The position numbers and the translations under genes are program-made. Positions 16,970 through 26,195 of a DNA stretch of 64,000 nucleotides are shown here, in pieces. How positions within the stretch are numbered: position 1 is the first letter of the stretch; every line of letters begins with the position of its first letter. Source of the DNA: JAIRVZ01 sp031553415 (lineage in GTDB: Bacteria > Bacteroidota > Bacteroidia > Bacteroidales > Azobacteroidaceae); contig JAVBLO010000017.1 of NCBI GenBank assembly GCA_031553415.1, forward strand, positions 1 through 64,000, written 5' to 3'. Below the pieces are notes generated by a model. The model worked only from the letters and a program-made list of their open reading frames with translations, was not told the origin of the DNA and did no database searches.

Positions 16970-19285
16970 ATGGAAAATATAGAAAATGAAATCCGGAAAC
17001 TCGAAGAAAAATTGCTTGCTGTTTCCCAAAAACAATATACTCTTTCAAATGAGATTCAGGAAATCAAACGTGAATTGAGCTTGTTGAAACTTTCTCAAAA
17101 AAAAGAAACCGAAACCGCAGAACAGGATCAACGCACCCCACAGCCTATAACAGAAAAAGTTAAAACACCAGAAGAGATTGTAATAGAACAGGCTATCACT
17201 CCTATATCTCAACCGAAGCCGAAAGACAAGCAACCAATAAAGAAAACAGAAAAATCAAATATTGAAAAATTTATTGGTGAAAACCTTATCAGTAAAATAG
17301 GGATTATTATTACTGTTATCGGGGTCGCAATTGGTGTCAAATATTCGATTGACAACCAGCTTATCAGTCCTTTGGTAAGAATCGTACTGGGTTATTTACT
17401 GGGATTCGGGTTGCTGGGTTTTGGCATCAAACTGAAAGAAAAATATACTAACTACAGCGCCGTATTAGTGAGTGGAGCCATGGCCATCATGTATTTCATT
17501 ACCTATTCCGGTTATTCTTTTTACAGTCTTATTCCACAGATATTGGCATTTATCCTGATGTTAATATTTACAGTATTCACAGTTATTGCAGCTATTCATT
17601 ACAACAGGCAGGTTATTGCTCATATTGGGCTGGTAGGCGCTTATGCCATACCCTTTTTACTGAGTAATAACTCCGGACAAACTGTTGTGTTGTTCAGTTA
17701 TATGGCTATCATCAATATCGGAATAACATATTTAGCATGCAAAAAATACTGGAAACCTCTTTACGTTTCTTCTTTCATACTCACATGGCTGATATATTTC
17801 GCCTGGTACTTATTTTCATACAAAACACACAATGATTTCAGGCTGGCATTCACATTCTTGTGTGTATTTTTCTTTATTTTCTATATTATATTCCTGATTT
17901 ACAAGCTTATTCAAAAAGAAAAATACAAACCATTCGACATTATACCGCTGTTATTCAATTCATTTATATTTTACGGGATAGGTTATTCCATCTTAGACAA
18001 CCATCCTACCGGTAATCAATTGCTTGGATTGTTTACTCTTGCCAATGCTATTATACATTTTATTTCAGGTGTTATCATCCACAAACAAAAATTAGCTGAT
18101 AAAAATCTCCTTTACCTGATTATCCTGTTGGTTTTCGCATTCATAACCATTGCGATACCAGTACAATTAGATGGTAATTGGATTACCTTGTTATGGTCGG
18201 CGGAAGCATGCCTGCTTTTTGCTTTCGGAAGAATTAAGAATATTCCTATTTACGAAAAAATATCATACCCTTTGATATTACTGGCATTTGTAAGCCTTGC
18301 AATGGATTGGAGAACAATGCTCGATTATCCCGTTCTTTCTCCTTTTTTCAACATCCAGTTCTTGACTTCCATACTATTCACAGGTGTTTTGGCTTGTATC
18401 AATTATGTCCATTTCAGATTTAAAAATCCAATAAAAGACTTACAGCAAATTCTTAATTACTGTCTTCCGGTCATTTTATTAGTAGCATTGTATTTATCTG
18501 TTTTCTTTGAAATAGACAATTACTTTAGTATTTCATTCCAAAAATCAATGATTGAAATAAACACAGAAGGCTTTGCGGAACAATATTTCAATTACCACAT
18601 CAAAGAGTTTGAAAGCATCTGGAAAATCAACTATACCCTTTTGTTTGTTTCTATATTAATGCTTGTCAATATTTTTAAAATAAAAAACAAAACCTTAGGT
18701 ATTGCATCTATTTTGCTTTCTATTCTAATTCTTTTGGTATTTTTATTCCAAGGGCTTTATTCTTTGAGCGAATTAAGAGCTTTTTATCTGGATTCTTCCG
18801 ATTCATTGTGGAAAGCAAACTCATGGTATATCGCAATCCGCTATGTATCGCTGATATTTGCAGGATTTACTATTTTCTCTTTGTACAAGCAAAGCAAACA
18901 ATCTTATATGCCTGATTTCAGAATCACTTTCGATTTTGTATTTTATGGCTCCCTGTTATGGATTATCAGCAGCGAATTAATCCATTGGCTGGATATGGCG
19001 GGCTTCCAACAAACATACAAACTTGGCTTAAGTATTTTATGGGGTGTATATGCACTGATGCTTATAGCCATAGGAATATGGAAAAAGAAAAAGCATCTTC
19101 GCATCAGTGGCATCGTTGTTTTTGGCGTAACGCTTATCAAACTGTTTTTCTATGATTTGAGCGATTTGGATACCATTGCCAAAACAATTGTTTTAGTTAT
19201 TTTGGGAATATTGTTGCTGATTGTTTCATTCCTTTATAATAAATACAAACATCTGATTTACAATGATGAAGAAAACAAGAAATAA
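16970..19285 (+). CDS. DUF2339 multi-pass membrane protein
   Basis: About 771 aa. The N-terminus is a coiled coil (about 1-40, ENEIRKLEEKLLAVSQKQ), then a charged linker, then more than 20 hydrophobic segments in rows beginning with the conserved stretch KFIGENLISKIGIIITVIG (seen as IGENLISKIG). This is the layout of the DUF2339 predicted membrane family; function unknown. The ATG at 16970 is preferred over an upstream TTG (16946) that lies against the inverted repeat. It overlaps the next gene by 23 bp, and DUF2339 is often paired with DUF3999, as here. Confidence 0.8.
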   Translation: MENIENEIRKLEEKLLAVSQKQYTLSNEIQEIKRELSLLKLSQKKETETAEQDQRTPQPITEKVKTPEEIVIEQAITPISQPKPKDKQPIKKTEKSNIEKFIGENLISKIGIIITVIGVAIGVKYSIDNQLISPLVRIVLGYLLGFGLLGFGIKLKEKYTNYSAVLVSGAMAIMYFITYSGYSFYSLIPQILAFILMLIFTVFTVIAAIHYNRQVIAHIGLVGAYAIPFLLSNNSGQTVVLFSYMAIINIGITYLACKKYWKPLYVSSFILTWLIYFAWYLFSYKTHNDFRLAFTFLCVFFFIFYIIFLIYKLIQKEKYKPFDIIPLLFNSFIFYGIGYSILDNHPTGNQLLGLFTLANAIIHFISGVIIHKQKLADKNLLYLIILLVFAFITIAIPVQLDGNWITLLWSAEACLLFAFGRIKNIPIYEKISYPLILLAFVSLAMDWRTMLDYPVLSPFFNIQFLTSILFTGVLACINYVHFRFKNPIKDLQQILNYCLPVILLVALYLSVFFEIDNYFSISFQKSMIEINTEGFAEQYFNYHIKEFESIWKINYTLLFVSILMLVNIFKIKNKTLGIASILLSILILLVFLFQGLYSLSELRAFYLDSSDSLWKANSWYIAIRYVSLIFAGFTIFSLYKQSKQSYMPDFRITFDFVFYGSLLWIISSELIHWLDMAGFQQTYKLGLSILWGVYALMLIAIGIWKKKKHLRISGIVVFGVTLIKLFFYDLSDLDTIAKTIVLVILGILLLIVSFLYNKYKHLIYNDEENKK

Positions 19286-20507
19286 ACTATTATTGTATTT
19301 TTTGCTGGTAAATACCCTTTGTTTTGCACAAAGCGGATACAAGTATTCCCGGCCAATTGAAGATATAAAAGAGCAATGGCAAAAAATTGTTTTGCCTGAT
19401 GATATTTTCGGAGAACTCAATACCGGCTTATCTGATATGAGAATATATGGTGTAACTAAAAATAATGACACAATAGAAGTTCCTTACATATTACAAAAAG
19501 CTATCGACAATATTGATATAAAGCCTACTATCTTCAACTTACTTAATCAAACTAAAACGGATGACGGTTATTATTTTACCTTAGAAAATACACACACTTC
19601 CCCTACTCTTGTCAATAAAATGATTTTGGATTTTCGTCAGAAAAATTTCGACTGGCAGGTAAAATTAGAAGGCAGAGATGGAACGGAAAGTAAGTGGTTT
19701 TCTATTGTAGATAATTACCGGATTTTATCCATCGACAATGAAAGCACGGATTTTCAATTTACTACAATTGACTTTCCAACTGCTAATTATCGTTTTTACA
19801 GGCTTCACATCAAAACAAATGAAAAACCTGAATTAATTTCCGCAAGCATAGGTTTGGTAAAAAAAACACCCGGCCAATATCAATATTACAAAGCAACTGC
19901 GGTAAAAATAGACATCGATAAAAAAAGTAAACAATCAATAATACGGATTGACTTACCGGAAAAAGTTCCGGTTTGCAACCTTCAAATACATGTAAAAGAT
20001 ACTGTTGATTATTTCCGGCGAGTAACTGTCAAGTATATTACAGATAGCGTTAAAACCGAAAAAAGCTGGCTCAAGAATTACGAAACTTTAACGAATACGA
20101 CATTAAGTTCAATGGAAAAAAGCAGAATCAAATTTGACAATACAGTTCTGAAAAACATATATATCGCCATTGAGAATCAAGACAATATGCCACTAAACAT
20201 CGATTCGGTATCAATAAGCGGAAATATATATTATCTAATTGCCAGATTTGGCAACCCGGATGCTTCATATTCTCTTTATTATGGAAATGATAACGCAAAG
20301 ATGCCGGTTTATGATATAGAACACTTCAGGGAAAAAATTCCAGAGACCCTAACAGAAGTATCATTAGGAAAAAAAATTGTTTTGAAAGAGCAACCCGCAC
20401 CAATCACAAAAGCTTTGTTTGAAAACGAATGGATATTGTGGAGCATCATTATCCTGATTATCATAACATTGGGTTGGTTTTCCCTAAAAATGCTGAAACA
20501 AAAATGA
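19263..20507 (+). CDS. DUF3999-like membrane-anchored protein
   Basis: 414 aa. A signal peptide (KKTRNKLLLYFLLVNTLCFAQ) is followed by a long beta-rich periplasmic part and one C-terminal membrane helix (about 388-408, WILWSIIILIIITLGWF) with a basic tail inside. DUF3999 proteins share this plan and commonly sit next to DUF2339, so the two may form a complex. Role unknown. The start may be 19263 or 19266, both inside the 3' end of the DUF2339 gene. Confidence 0.65.
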   Translation: MMKKTRNKLLLYFLLVNTLCFAQSGYKYSRPIEDIKEQWQKIVLPDDIFGELNTGLSDMRIYGVTKNNDTIEVPYILQKAIDNIDIKPTIFNLLNQTKTDDGYYFTLENTHTSPTLVNKMILDFRQKNFDWQVKLEGRDGTESKWFSIVDNYRILSIDNESTDFQFTTIDFPTANYRFYRLHIKTNEKPELISASIGLVKKTPGQYQYYKATAVKIDIDKKSKQSIIRIDLPEKVPVCNLQIHVKDTVDYFRRVTVKYITDSVKTEKSWLKNYETLTNTTLSSMEKSRIKFDNTVLKNIYIAIENQDNMPLNIDSVSISGNIYYLIARFGNPDASYSLYYGNDNAKMPVYDIEHFREKIPETLTEVSLGKKIVLKEQPAPITKALFENEWILWSIIILIIITLGWFSLKMLKQK

Positions 20508-21553
20508 AACAGATTGCAGACATACGACTTATCAATCAACAGCTTGCCGGAACAAACTTCAAAACTCCAACGGAAATTGTTTCATGGATGGGCGCCATGC
20601 AGGCGCAAGATTACAACATGGCCAAATGGGCGATTGGCATACGGCTTCCCGGACTTACAGACAAATTAATAGAAGATGCTTTCAATAAAGGTGAATTTCT
20701 CAGGACTCATGTAATGAGGCCAACCTGGCATTTTGTCTCTCCGGAAAATATCCGTTGGATGCTGAATCTCTCTAAAGAGAAAATTAAATCTGCCTGCAAA
20801 TCAAGAGACCTGCATTTGGAAATCACTGAGGAACTCTATACCAAATGCAACAATATTATTGAAAAAGTATTGACCGGAAACAAACAATTAACCCGCGATA
20901 AATTATCTGTTGTTTTAGAAAATTCCGGAATAGAAATTAACTCTTCACGCATGGTTCATTTCATGATGCGGGCAGAAATAGAAGGAATAGTTTGCAGTGG
21001 AGCTATCCACAATAAAAAACACACCTATGCTCTTATTGAAGAAATAGTTCCCCGTACTGCCACCTTAAATAAAGATGAAGCATTGGCCAAACTTGCCAAA
21101 ATTTACTTTTCAAGCCATGGACCGGCAACCGTGCAAGATTTTGTTTGGTGGTCAGGATTGTCTGTAACAGAAGCCAGACATGCTCTGGAGATGGTGAAAA
21201 AAGATTTTATATCCGAAACTATTGATTCACAAATTTATTGGTTCCCGGATTCACGTCCAAATAAACCGGAAGAAGAATCCATGCATTTGTTACCCGCTTT
21301 TGATGAATATATCGTTTCTTACAGGGACAGGAAAGCGGTTCTTCCGGCAGAAAATCACAGTAAAGCAATTTCAAGTAACGGCATCTTCCGGCCTGTAATC
21401 GTCAGAAATGGAAAAGTCGTTGGCCTCTGGAAAAAATCAGGACCAAAAAATAAAATTACAACAGACTTTTTCGAACAAACCGATAACAGCATGTTAGCTT
21501 TAACTGAAATAAGTATAGATTTTTTAACTTCATTTTATTCCGGGATAAAATAA
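20504..21553 (+). CDS. winged-helix DNA-binding protein, AlkZ-like DNA glycosylase family (HTH_42)
   Basis: About 349 aa. The sequence GAMQAQDYNMAKWAIGIRL near the N-terminus, with Gln33-Ala-Gln35, matches the QxQ catalytic motif of AlkZ-type glycosylases (HTH_42, YcaQ-related), which unhook alkylated or crosslinked bases. Later motifs LRTHVMRPTWHFV and FSSHGPATVQDFVWWSGL are also typical of the family. It may therefore repair alkylation damage. The ATG at 20504 overlaps the previous stop as ATGA, so it is translationally coupled to the DUF2339/DUF3999-like pair although functionally unlike them. Confidence 0.75.
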   Translation: MKQIADIRLINQQLAGTNFKTPTEIVSWMGAMQAQDYNMAKWAIGIRLPGLTDKLIEDAFNKGEFLRTHVMRPTWHFVSPENIRWMLNLSKEKIKSACKSRDLHLEITEELYTKCNNIIEKVLTGNKQLTRDKLSVVLENSGIEINSSRMVHFMMRAEIEGIVCSGAIHNKKHTYALIEEIVPRTATLNKDEALAKLAKIYFSSHGPATVQDFVWWSGLSVTEARHALEMVKKDFISETIDSQIYWFPDSRPNKPEEESMHLLPAFDEYIVSYRDRKAVLPAENHSKAISSNGIFRPVIVRNGKVVGLWKKSGPKNKITTDFFEQTDNSMLALTEISIDFLTSFYSGIK

Positions 21554-21725
21554 AAAGTAGTATATTGTACTGCTATTTACAGCCACAAACAACACCAAAG
21601 CCAATTACCTTATTTTTCAAGTGAAAGTAAATAAACATTCAAAATCATTAAATAACCATTAACACAAAACTTTATTATATAATCACCGTTTTATTAATAC
21701 TGTAAAACGAAAAAATACGATAACC

Positions 21726-22028
21726 ATGATCAAAAAAATTGCAGTACCAACTCAAAAAGGGAAACTCAGTAAAGGAATTTCTGAAAGTACCATGATGAAT
21801 GTATTTGAAATCGTAGATGGAAAAGTTGTACGGGTAGAACAAGAACAACTATCCGACATTAGTTTTAATTACACATCCTGGTGGATGTTCTGCAAAAAAA
21901 TAACTGAATTATACATCGACGAAATTGCCGAGGAATTAAAAGAAATGCTAACTCAATTAGGTATTATTGTAAAAAGGAAAGATGAGTTATCTGACAATGA
22001 TTTTTTCAATCATTTTGTTTTTGCCTGA
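21726..22028 (+). CDS. small NifX/NifB-like (dinitrogenase Fe-Mo cofactor fold) protein
   Basis: 100 aa. The first 45 residues (KKIAVPTQKGKLSKGISES...NVFEIVDGKVV) resemble the start of the NifX/NafY fold (KIAVPT...FGxS..F.I.E..DGK). The second half (IDEIAEELKEMLTQLGIIVKR) would be the helix and strand that end it. The Cys/His ligands and Gly-rich segment usual in cofactor-binding members are not apparent. No other nif-like gene is nearby. A cofactor or metal carrier role is only a guess. Confidence 0.45.
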   Translation: MIKKIAVPTQKGKLSKGISESTMMNVFEIVDGKVVRVEQEQLSDISFNYTSWWMFCKKITELYIDEIAEELKEMLTQLGIIVKRKDELSDNDFFNHFVFA

Positions 22029-22063
22029 ATAATTTCCGGATAATATCTACGTAGTTTTAATAG

Positions 22064-22099
22064 AATTCGTACTTTTGCTCATTACTCAAAGTACGAATT
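22064..22099. terminator. bidirectional hairpin terminator
   Basis: AATTCGTACTTTTG (22064-22077) pairs with CAAAGTACGAATT (22087-22099), followed by TTTATTTTG on the plus strand. It lies between convergent genes (21726-22028 plus, 22100-23302 minus) and probably ends both. Confidence 0.6.
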
Positions 22100-23302
22100 T
22101 TATTTTGTTGATTCAAAAACTTTCAAATCAAATCCTTTCAATGCAGCCTCTACCAATTCAGGAAGTTTGTCGGGAGTACAACCGAAACATGGGATACCTA
22201 ATTTGCTGATTCTATTGGCTAATGGTTCATTATAAGAAGGCTTTCCTCTATCTGAGAGAGCTAATAAAGTAATCACTTTGACTCCTTCCGCATGCATTTC
22301 TTCCAAGCGACGCAAAAGTCCGGCTTCCACGCCACCTTCATATAAGTCGGATATCAAAATAAACATCGTTTTACGAGGATCTGTAATCAGATCCCTGCAA
22401 TAGCTGACTGATTTATTGATGTCAGTCCCTCCGCCCAATTGGACTCCGAAAAGCATATCAACCGGATCGTTCCTGCACAATTCCGTAAGGTCAACAACTT
22501 GCGTATCAAAAGCGACAACATGTGTATCCAAAGCAGGCATACTTGCAAAGATAGAGCCCATTACAGAAGAATAAACAATCGAATCGCACATGGAACCACT
22601 TTGGTCAATATCCAAAATAACAGTCCACGCTTTTTGCCGCTTATTCCGTTCAAAAAAATAGAATTTTTCGGGAATAAGTTGTTTGGTTTCCGTATTGTAA
22701 TTTTTCAAGTTCCGGTTGATAGTTCTTTTCCAATCGGTTGCAGAAAAATTACTCAAAGGAGAATGAGCTCTTTTATTCAAAGCTCCGGTAACGGCACGTC
22801 GAAGTCCTTGCTCCATCCGTTTCATGATGTCATCGACAACTTCTTTGATAAGCATTCGTGCTGTTTCCTTCGATTTTTCAGGAATTTGACCTTTTAACGC
22901 CATCAACGTTCCTACCATACTGATATCAGGTTTCACATGTTTCAGTGTTTCCGGTTCCAGCAAAAGTTTGGTCAATCCTTTGCGTTCAATGGCATCTGAT
23001 TGAATTACACTCACAATATCCTGAGGAAAAAAGCTGCGGATATCTGTTAACCATTTGGCTAAGTTGGGTGCAGACGGACCAAGTCCCCCACCCTGTTTTT
23101 TACCTCCGCCTCCACCATTTCCGCTTGTTCCGTCATAAATGGCAGCCAGGGCAGCATCCATTACAGAACTACGTTCATCTAAAGAAACATTAGATAAGGT
23201 ATTGCCGGAATCGCCGCCCAAGACAAGGCGCCAACGCTTAACCCCTAAATCCCCTGAAGGGGACTTTGGCGAAACTGTATTATTAGATTGAGTTGAGTTC
23301 AC
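22100..23302 (-). CDS. VWA-domain protein, YehP-like, with repeat-derived N-terminus
   Basis: 400 aa. The C-terminal half is a von Willebrand factor A domain with a full MIDAS set: DQSGSM, GGGTDI and SDLYEGG. The N-terminal half begins KRWRLVLGG and continues with a Gly-rich loop, closely following E. coli YehP. Last gene of the SWIM-HEAT-MoxR-DUF5682-DUF559 run; VWA and MoxR proteins work as ATPase-plus-adaptor pairs that remodel targets. Oddity: residues 1-21 include PKSPSGDLGV, encoded by a palindromic repeat (23240-23270), and no in-frame ATG lies between that peptide and the conserved domain. The start overlaps the DUF559 gene by 20 bp. Confidence 0.85.
   Translation of the reverse strand: MNSTQSNNTVSPKSPSGDLGVKRWRLVLGGDSGNTLSNVSLDERSSVMDAALAAIYDGTSGNGGGGGKKQGGGLGPSAPNLAKWLTDIRSFFPQDIVSVIQSDAIERKGLTKLLLEPETLKHVKPDISMVGTLMALKGQIPEKSKETARMLIKEVVDDIMKRMEQGLRRAVTGALNKRAHSPLSNFSATDWKRTINRNLKNYNTETKQLIPEKFYFFERNKRQKAWTVILDIDQSGSMCDSIVYSSVMGSIFASMPALDTHVVAFDTQVVDLTELCRNDPVDMLFGVQLGGGTDINKSVSYCRDLITDPRKTMFILISDLYEGGVEAGLLRRLEEMHAEGVKVITLLALSDRGKPSYNEPLANRISKLGIPCFGCTPDKLPELVEAALKGFDLKVFESTK
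23240..23291. repeat. half copy of the KSPSGDLGV palindromic element (copy C)
   Basis: Contains the core TCCCCTGAAGGGGA and the flank GACTTTGGCGAAACTGTATTAT that matches the left end of copies A and B. No right end follows. It lies within the 5' end of the VWA gene and encodes VSPKSPSGDLGV. Confidence 0.75.
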
Positions 23303-23717
23303 TATCTATAATTTTTACTACATTTTCAATATTAAAAATAACTTGTTCATTTGTAAAGTGAAGAATTTTTAGACCTAATTCTTCCAGTTCATAATCTCGA
23401 TTTCTATCATATTCATATTGCTCCGGAATATTGTGATATCCTCCGTCAACTTCTATAATTATTTTTTTACTATGACAATAAAAATCAGCAATGAAATACT
23501 TAATTGGATGTTGCCTTTTAAAACGAAATCCTTTTCGCTGATTATTTGATAAAAACCGCCAAAGAACAGATTCTGCTTCTGTTAGATTGTTTCTATTATT
23601 TTTAGCAAATTCAAATAAAACCGGAGCAGCTCCGTAAAACATATTTTGCAATCCTACCCCTAAATCCCCTGAAGGGGACTTTGGCAAAGCTATATTATCA
23701 ATATTATTTAATATCAT
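23283..23717 (-). CDS. DUF559 / Vsr-like PD-(D/E)XK endonuclease-family protein
   Basis: Up to 144 aa. From MFYGAAPVLFEFAK (ATG at 23639) onward it matches DUF559: LTEAESVLWRFL, GFRFKRQHPI, YFIADFYCHSKKIIIEVDGG (seen as FIADFYC and IIIEVDGG) and YDRNRDYELEELGL. The D...EVDG pattern is the nuclease-like core shared with very-short-patch repair enzymes. The upstream ATG at 23717 would add 26 residues, including PKSPSGDLGV from element A; the 23639 start is more likely native. It interrupts an otherwise yehLMPQ-like gene order and is flanked by copies of the same repeat, so it may be an inserted gene. Target unknown. Confidence 0.75.
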   Translation of the reverse strand: MILNNIDNIALPKSPSGDLGVGLQNMFYGAAPVLFEFAKNNRNNLTEAESVLWRFLSNNQRKGFRFKRQHPIKYFIADFYCHSKKIIIEVDGGYHNIPEQYEYDRNRDYELEELGLKILHFTNEQVIFNIENVVKIIDSELNSI

Positions 23718-23776
23718 TATTTATAGTTAATTTTGGTCTATCACTCTCCAAGTCCCCTTCAGGGGATTTAGAGGTT
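23656..23776. repeat. KSPSGDLGV palindromic element, copy A (~121 bp, inverted ends)
   Basis: Left end CCCCTAAATCCCCTGAAGGG (from 23657) and right end CCCTTCAGGGGATTTAGAGG (to 23774) are near-perfect inverted repeats of about 28 bp, each with the self-palindrome TCCCCTGAAGGGGA. The AT-rich middle (GCTATATTATCAATAT...TAGTTAATTTTGGTCTATCA) is shared with copy B. It lies between DUF559 and DUF5682, and the DUF5682 stop falls in its right end. Confidence 0.8.
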
Positions 23777-26123
23777 AAATATCGAAATCAAAATCGTTCA
23801 ATTCATTCAATTTCTCAGCCTCTGTTTCCGAAAGTTCTTCCTGCAAAATTTCTGCTGTTACTTCAGCTCCTGTTCCCCAAATATCACCAAGCAATTCGGC
23901 AATACTGTTTTTCTGGTTTGATTCAAAAGAACCGAATGCACGGCGCAGGAAAACTACCGAACGGAAAAAATCTTCTTCTTCCAGACTTTGTATATAGTTA
24001 TCCAATTCTTTCCAAAGGGAAATTCGGGATAATAAAGCATAACGATTTCTGCCCGAGAGTCCTTCAAACCAACCGGCTCCGATATCAGCAGGAATTCCGG
24101 GGGAAAGACGGCGGGATACTTCTTTGGCGCAATCATCTTCTTCAACCAAATTGTGCTCTAATAAAATGGAGAATGCAAGTCCCGAAAGTTTAGCATTTTT
24201 ATCATCACGCCAGGCCAGTTTTTTCAATTCATTCATCCAAAGGGTACTGTCGACAACCTCATACTGTTCCTGCGAAATCAAATCCATCATATTGATTGCA
24301 GAAATCAATTCAGTTGCAGCTTTATCATCACAAGATGAAGCATCAAGCAAAAGCAATGAAGACCGGAGAAACAGTTGTTGCAACAAAGGAACAAGCGGCT
24401 GTAAATCAAAACGCCGGATATCTCCGTATTGAATCAGAACAGATAATTCCCTTGCCGCACCTGCAGCTTCTTTAAAACTTCCGGAATCAACAGCTAATTT
24501 TTGCAATACACTCAATGCATTGGTAAAATTCTCTGCAAGGTTACATTCACACGCTGTTTTAATCAGTTTGGCAGCACTCCAGATATCTTTACATTCTTCT
24601 AAAGCCTCTTTCAAAACAAAAGCAGCGGCAATTTCAATTGATTCACCTTTCAGGTTCGATTCGACTACCTCGATTTCCACTTCGGGAGTCCATTGCAGAA
24701 TCCATTTTTCCGCCCAGGTTGCTCCGGTTTGATTCACGGCAACCGGTTTGACAAATTGTATATTCAACAATTTAATGCGGTGAAAGAAGGTAGAACGGTT
24801 TAGATCCAGAAAAGCAGCTTCCTCACTTTTTACATTACGGTTTTCCCGCAAATCCAAAGTAATTTCCTGAGATACTACTGATTTATAATTGGTTAATTTG
24901 AGGCGTTTCAATTCACGAGCCATATCTTCCTGTACGGGTGTTTGGCTTACACCTTCGGGTAAACTTCCAATAGCTGTACCAATATCTACCCGGTTCAAGG
25001 CTTCAGCAACCTGTGATAATTCGCCATGTCCCAGACAAGTAATGGCGGCATCATGTAAATCTTTCAGTACCGGCAAGCTGCCATCATGCATTGCCGACAG
25101 GGAATTAGCCAGACGAACTGCTTCAATAACCGAAGCAGAAGAAGCATTATTTCCGGCTTGCCTCAATGCATCAGCCACACTTGACAGATAGATGGCGGAA
25201 AGTTGTGTTAAATCGCCTTCTTTCATACACTGCCACATCAATTCAAAATAAAAAGGCGCCAGGTTTCCGGCTCCATATCCTGTGCGGCTGCTTAATCTTA
25301 AGTACGAGTAAGGCATCAATGTCATCATGGTTTCAACCCGGGGAAGTGATTTCAGTTCTTCATCGGAAAGAGGCGGCAAATCACTTTGTATACCAGAAAC
25401 GTGATAAGCTCCCACAATGACAACAATTTCTTCAGGTTTAGCGCCGGCAGCAATTGTTTTTTGCATCTCGCGGCGCATATGCGCTTCTCGTATCAGGTTA
25501 TAGGCAAATTCCGAAGGAACTGTCTGATATTCCTCTTCAACTATCAACGAACGGATTTGTTGTGATTGCAAACCCAGACCTTCCCTGAAACTTCCTTCCT
25601 GAAGATTATGTTCGAAATTACGTTCCCAATAGCTTTCATAATCCGGTTCACCATTGTATCCGGCTAATTTGTCATAAATGGCATTATGATATTTATAATA
25701 AGCCTTCCTTTCTTCTGAAGTATTTTCAGCACTGCGTTCCTGCTTCAGTTTCAGGATGATATTGGAAGGCAAGTCAATAAAACAGGCTTCCGCCTTATTT
25801 TGTGCTGCCCACCGGATAGCCTGCAATTCAGGAGAATATTCGGCAAAAGGATACAGAATAGTTTCAATAGGCAATTCGTTAGTATATGCCAAAAGAGCAA
25901 CAGGCGGTTTAATCCGTTTATCTGCCAAACCTTTAAGCATCTCTCCCGCATCAGAAGGCCCTTCAATCAGCACATATTTAGGCTTATGCTTTTCTAAATA
26001 ATGTAAAAGATGGTATGAGGCGGATGGGGAAAGGTGGCGAACTCCGAAAATCCCAATTCCAACCCCTAAATCCCCTGAAGGGGACTTTAGCGAAGCTATA
26101 TTATCAATATCGTTATATTGCAA
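23775..26123 (-). CDS. DUF5682 protein (YehM-like), with repeat-derived N-terminus
   Basis: 782 aa. The native-looking part starts IGIFGVRHLSPSASYHLL, followed by KPKYVLIEGP and later EEIVVIVGAYHVSGI. These motifs (an early His, a Glu after a hydrophobic strand, GAYH) recall the EreA/ChaN/TraB-like hydrolase fold, so a catalytic role is possible. The remaining ~450 residues are mostly helical. Size and position match YehM in E. coli yehLMPQ. The first 21 residues (IDNIASLKSPSGDLGV) come from repeat copy B. No ATG, GTG or TTG is in frame between the repeat and IGIFGV, so the start at 26123 inside the repeat seems to be the only one available. Confidence 0.8.
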   Translation of the reverse strand: MQYNDIDNIASLKSPSGDLGVGIGIFGVRHLSPSASYHLLHYLEKHKPKYVLIEGPSDAGEMLKGLADKRIKPPVALLAYTNELPIETILYPFAEYSPELQAIRWAAQNKAEACFIDLPSNIILKLKQERSAENTSEERKAYYKYHNAIYDKLAGYNGEPDYESYWERNFEHNLQEGSFREGLGLQSQQIRSLIVEEEYQTVPSEFAYNLIREAHMRREMQKTIAAGAKPEEIVVIVGAYHVSGIQSDLPPLSDEELKSLPRVETMMTLMPYSYLRLSSRTGYGAGNLAPFYFELMWQCMKEGDLTQLSAIYLSSVADALRQAGNNASSASVIEAVRLANSLSAMHDGSLPVLKDLHDAAITCLGHGELSQVAEALNRVDIGTAIGSLPEGVSQTPVQEDMARELKRLKLTNYKSVVSQEITLDLRENRNVKSEEAAFLDLNRSTFFHRIKLLNIQFVKPVAVNQTGATWAEKWILQWTPEVEIEVVESNLKGESIEIAAAFVLKEALEECKDIWSAAKLIKTACECNLAENFTNALSVLQKLAVDSGSFKEAAGAARELSVLIQYGDIRRFDLQPLVPLLQQLFLRSSLLLLDASSCDDKAATELISAINMMDLISQEQYEVVDSTLWMNELKKLAWRDDKNAKLSGLAFSILLEHNLVEEDDCAKEVSRRLSPGIPADIGAGWFEGLSGRNRYALLSRISLWKELDNYIQSLEEEDFFRSVVFLRRAFGSFESNQKNSIAELLGDIWGTGAEVTAEILQEELSETEAEKLNELNDFDFDI

Positions 26124-26195
26124 TTTTATAATATTTTATTTGTAGTTAATCATGGTCTATCATGCACCAAGTCCCCTTCAGGGGATTTAGGGGTG
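26061..26195. repeat. KSPSGDLGV palindromic element, copy B (~135 bp, inverted ends)
   Basis: Left end AACCCCTAAATCCCCTGAAG (26061 on) and right end CCCTTCAGGGGATTTAGGGG (to about 26194) are inverted repeats of about 28 bp. The middle matches copy A with small insertions. It lies between the MoxR and DUF5682 genes and supplies the DUF5682 start. Read on the plus strand the right end also encodes KSPSGDLGV, because the core is palindromic. Confidence 0.8.

Noticed and set aside
22439..22897. 152-codon plus-strand frame opposite the VWA gene
   Set aside because: Antisense shadow of a gene with complete MIDAS motifs; composition not protein-like.
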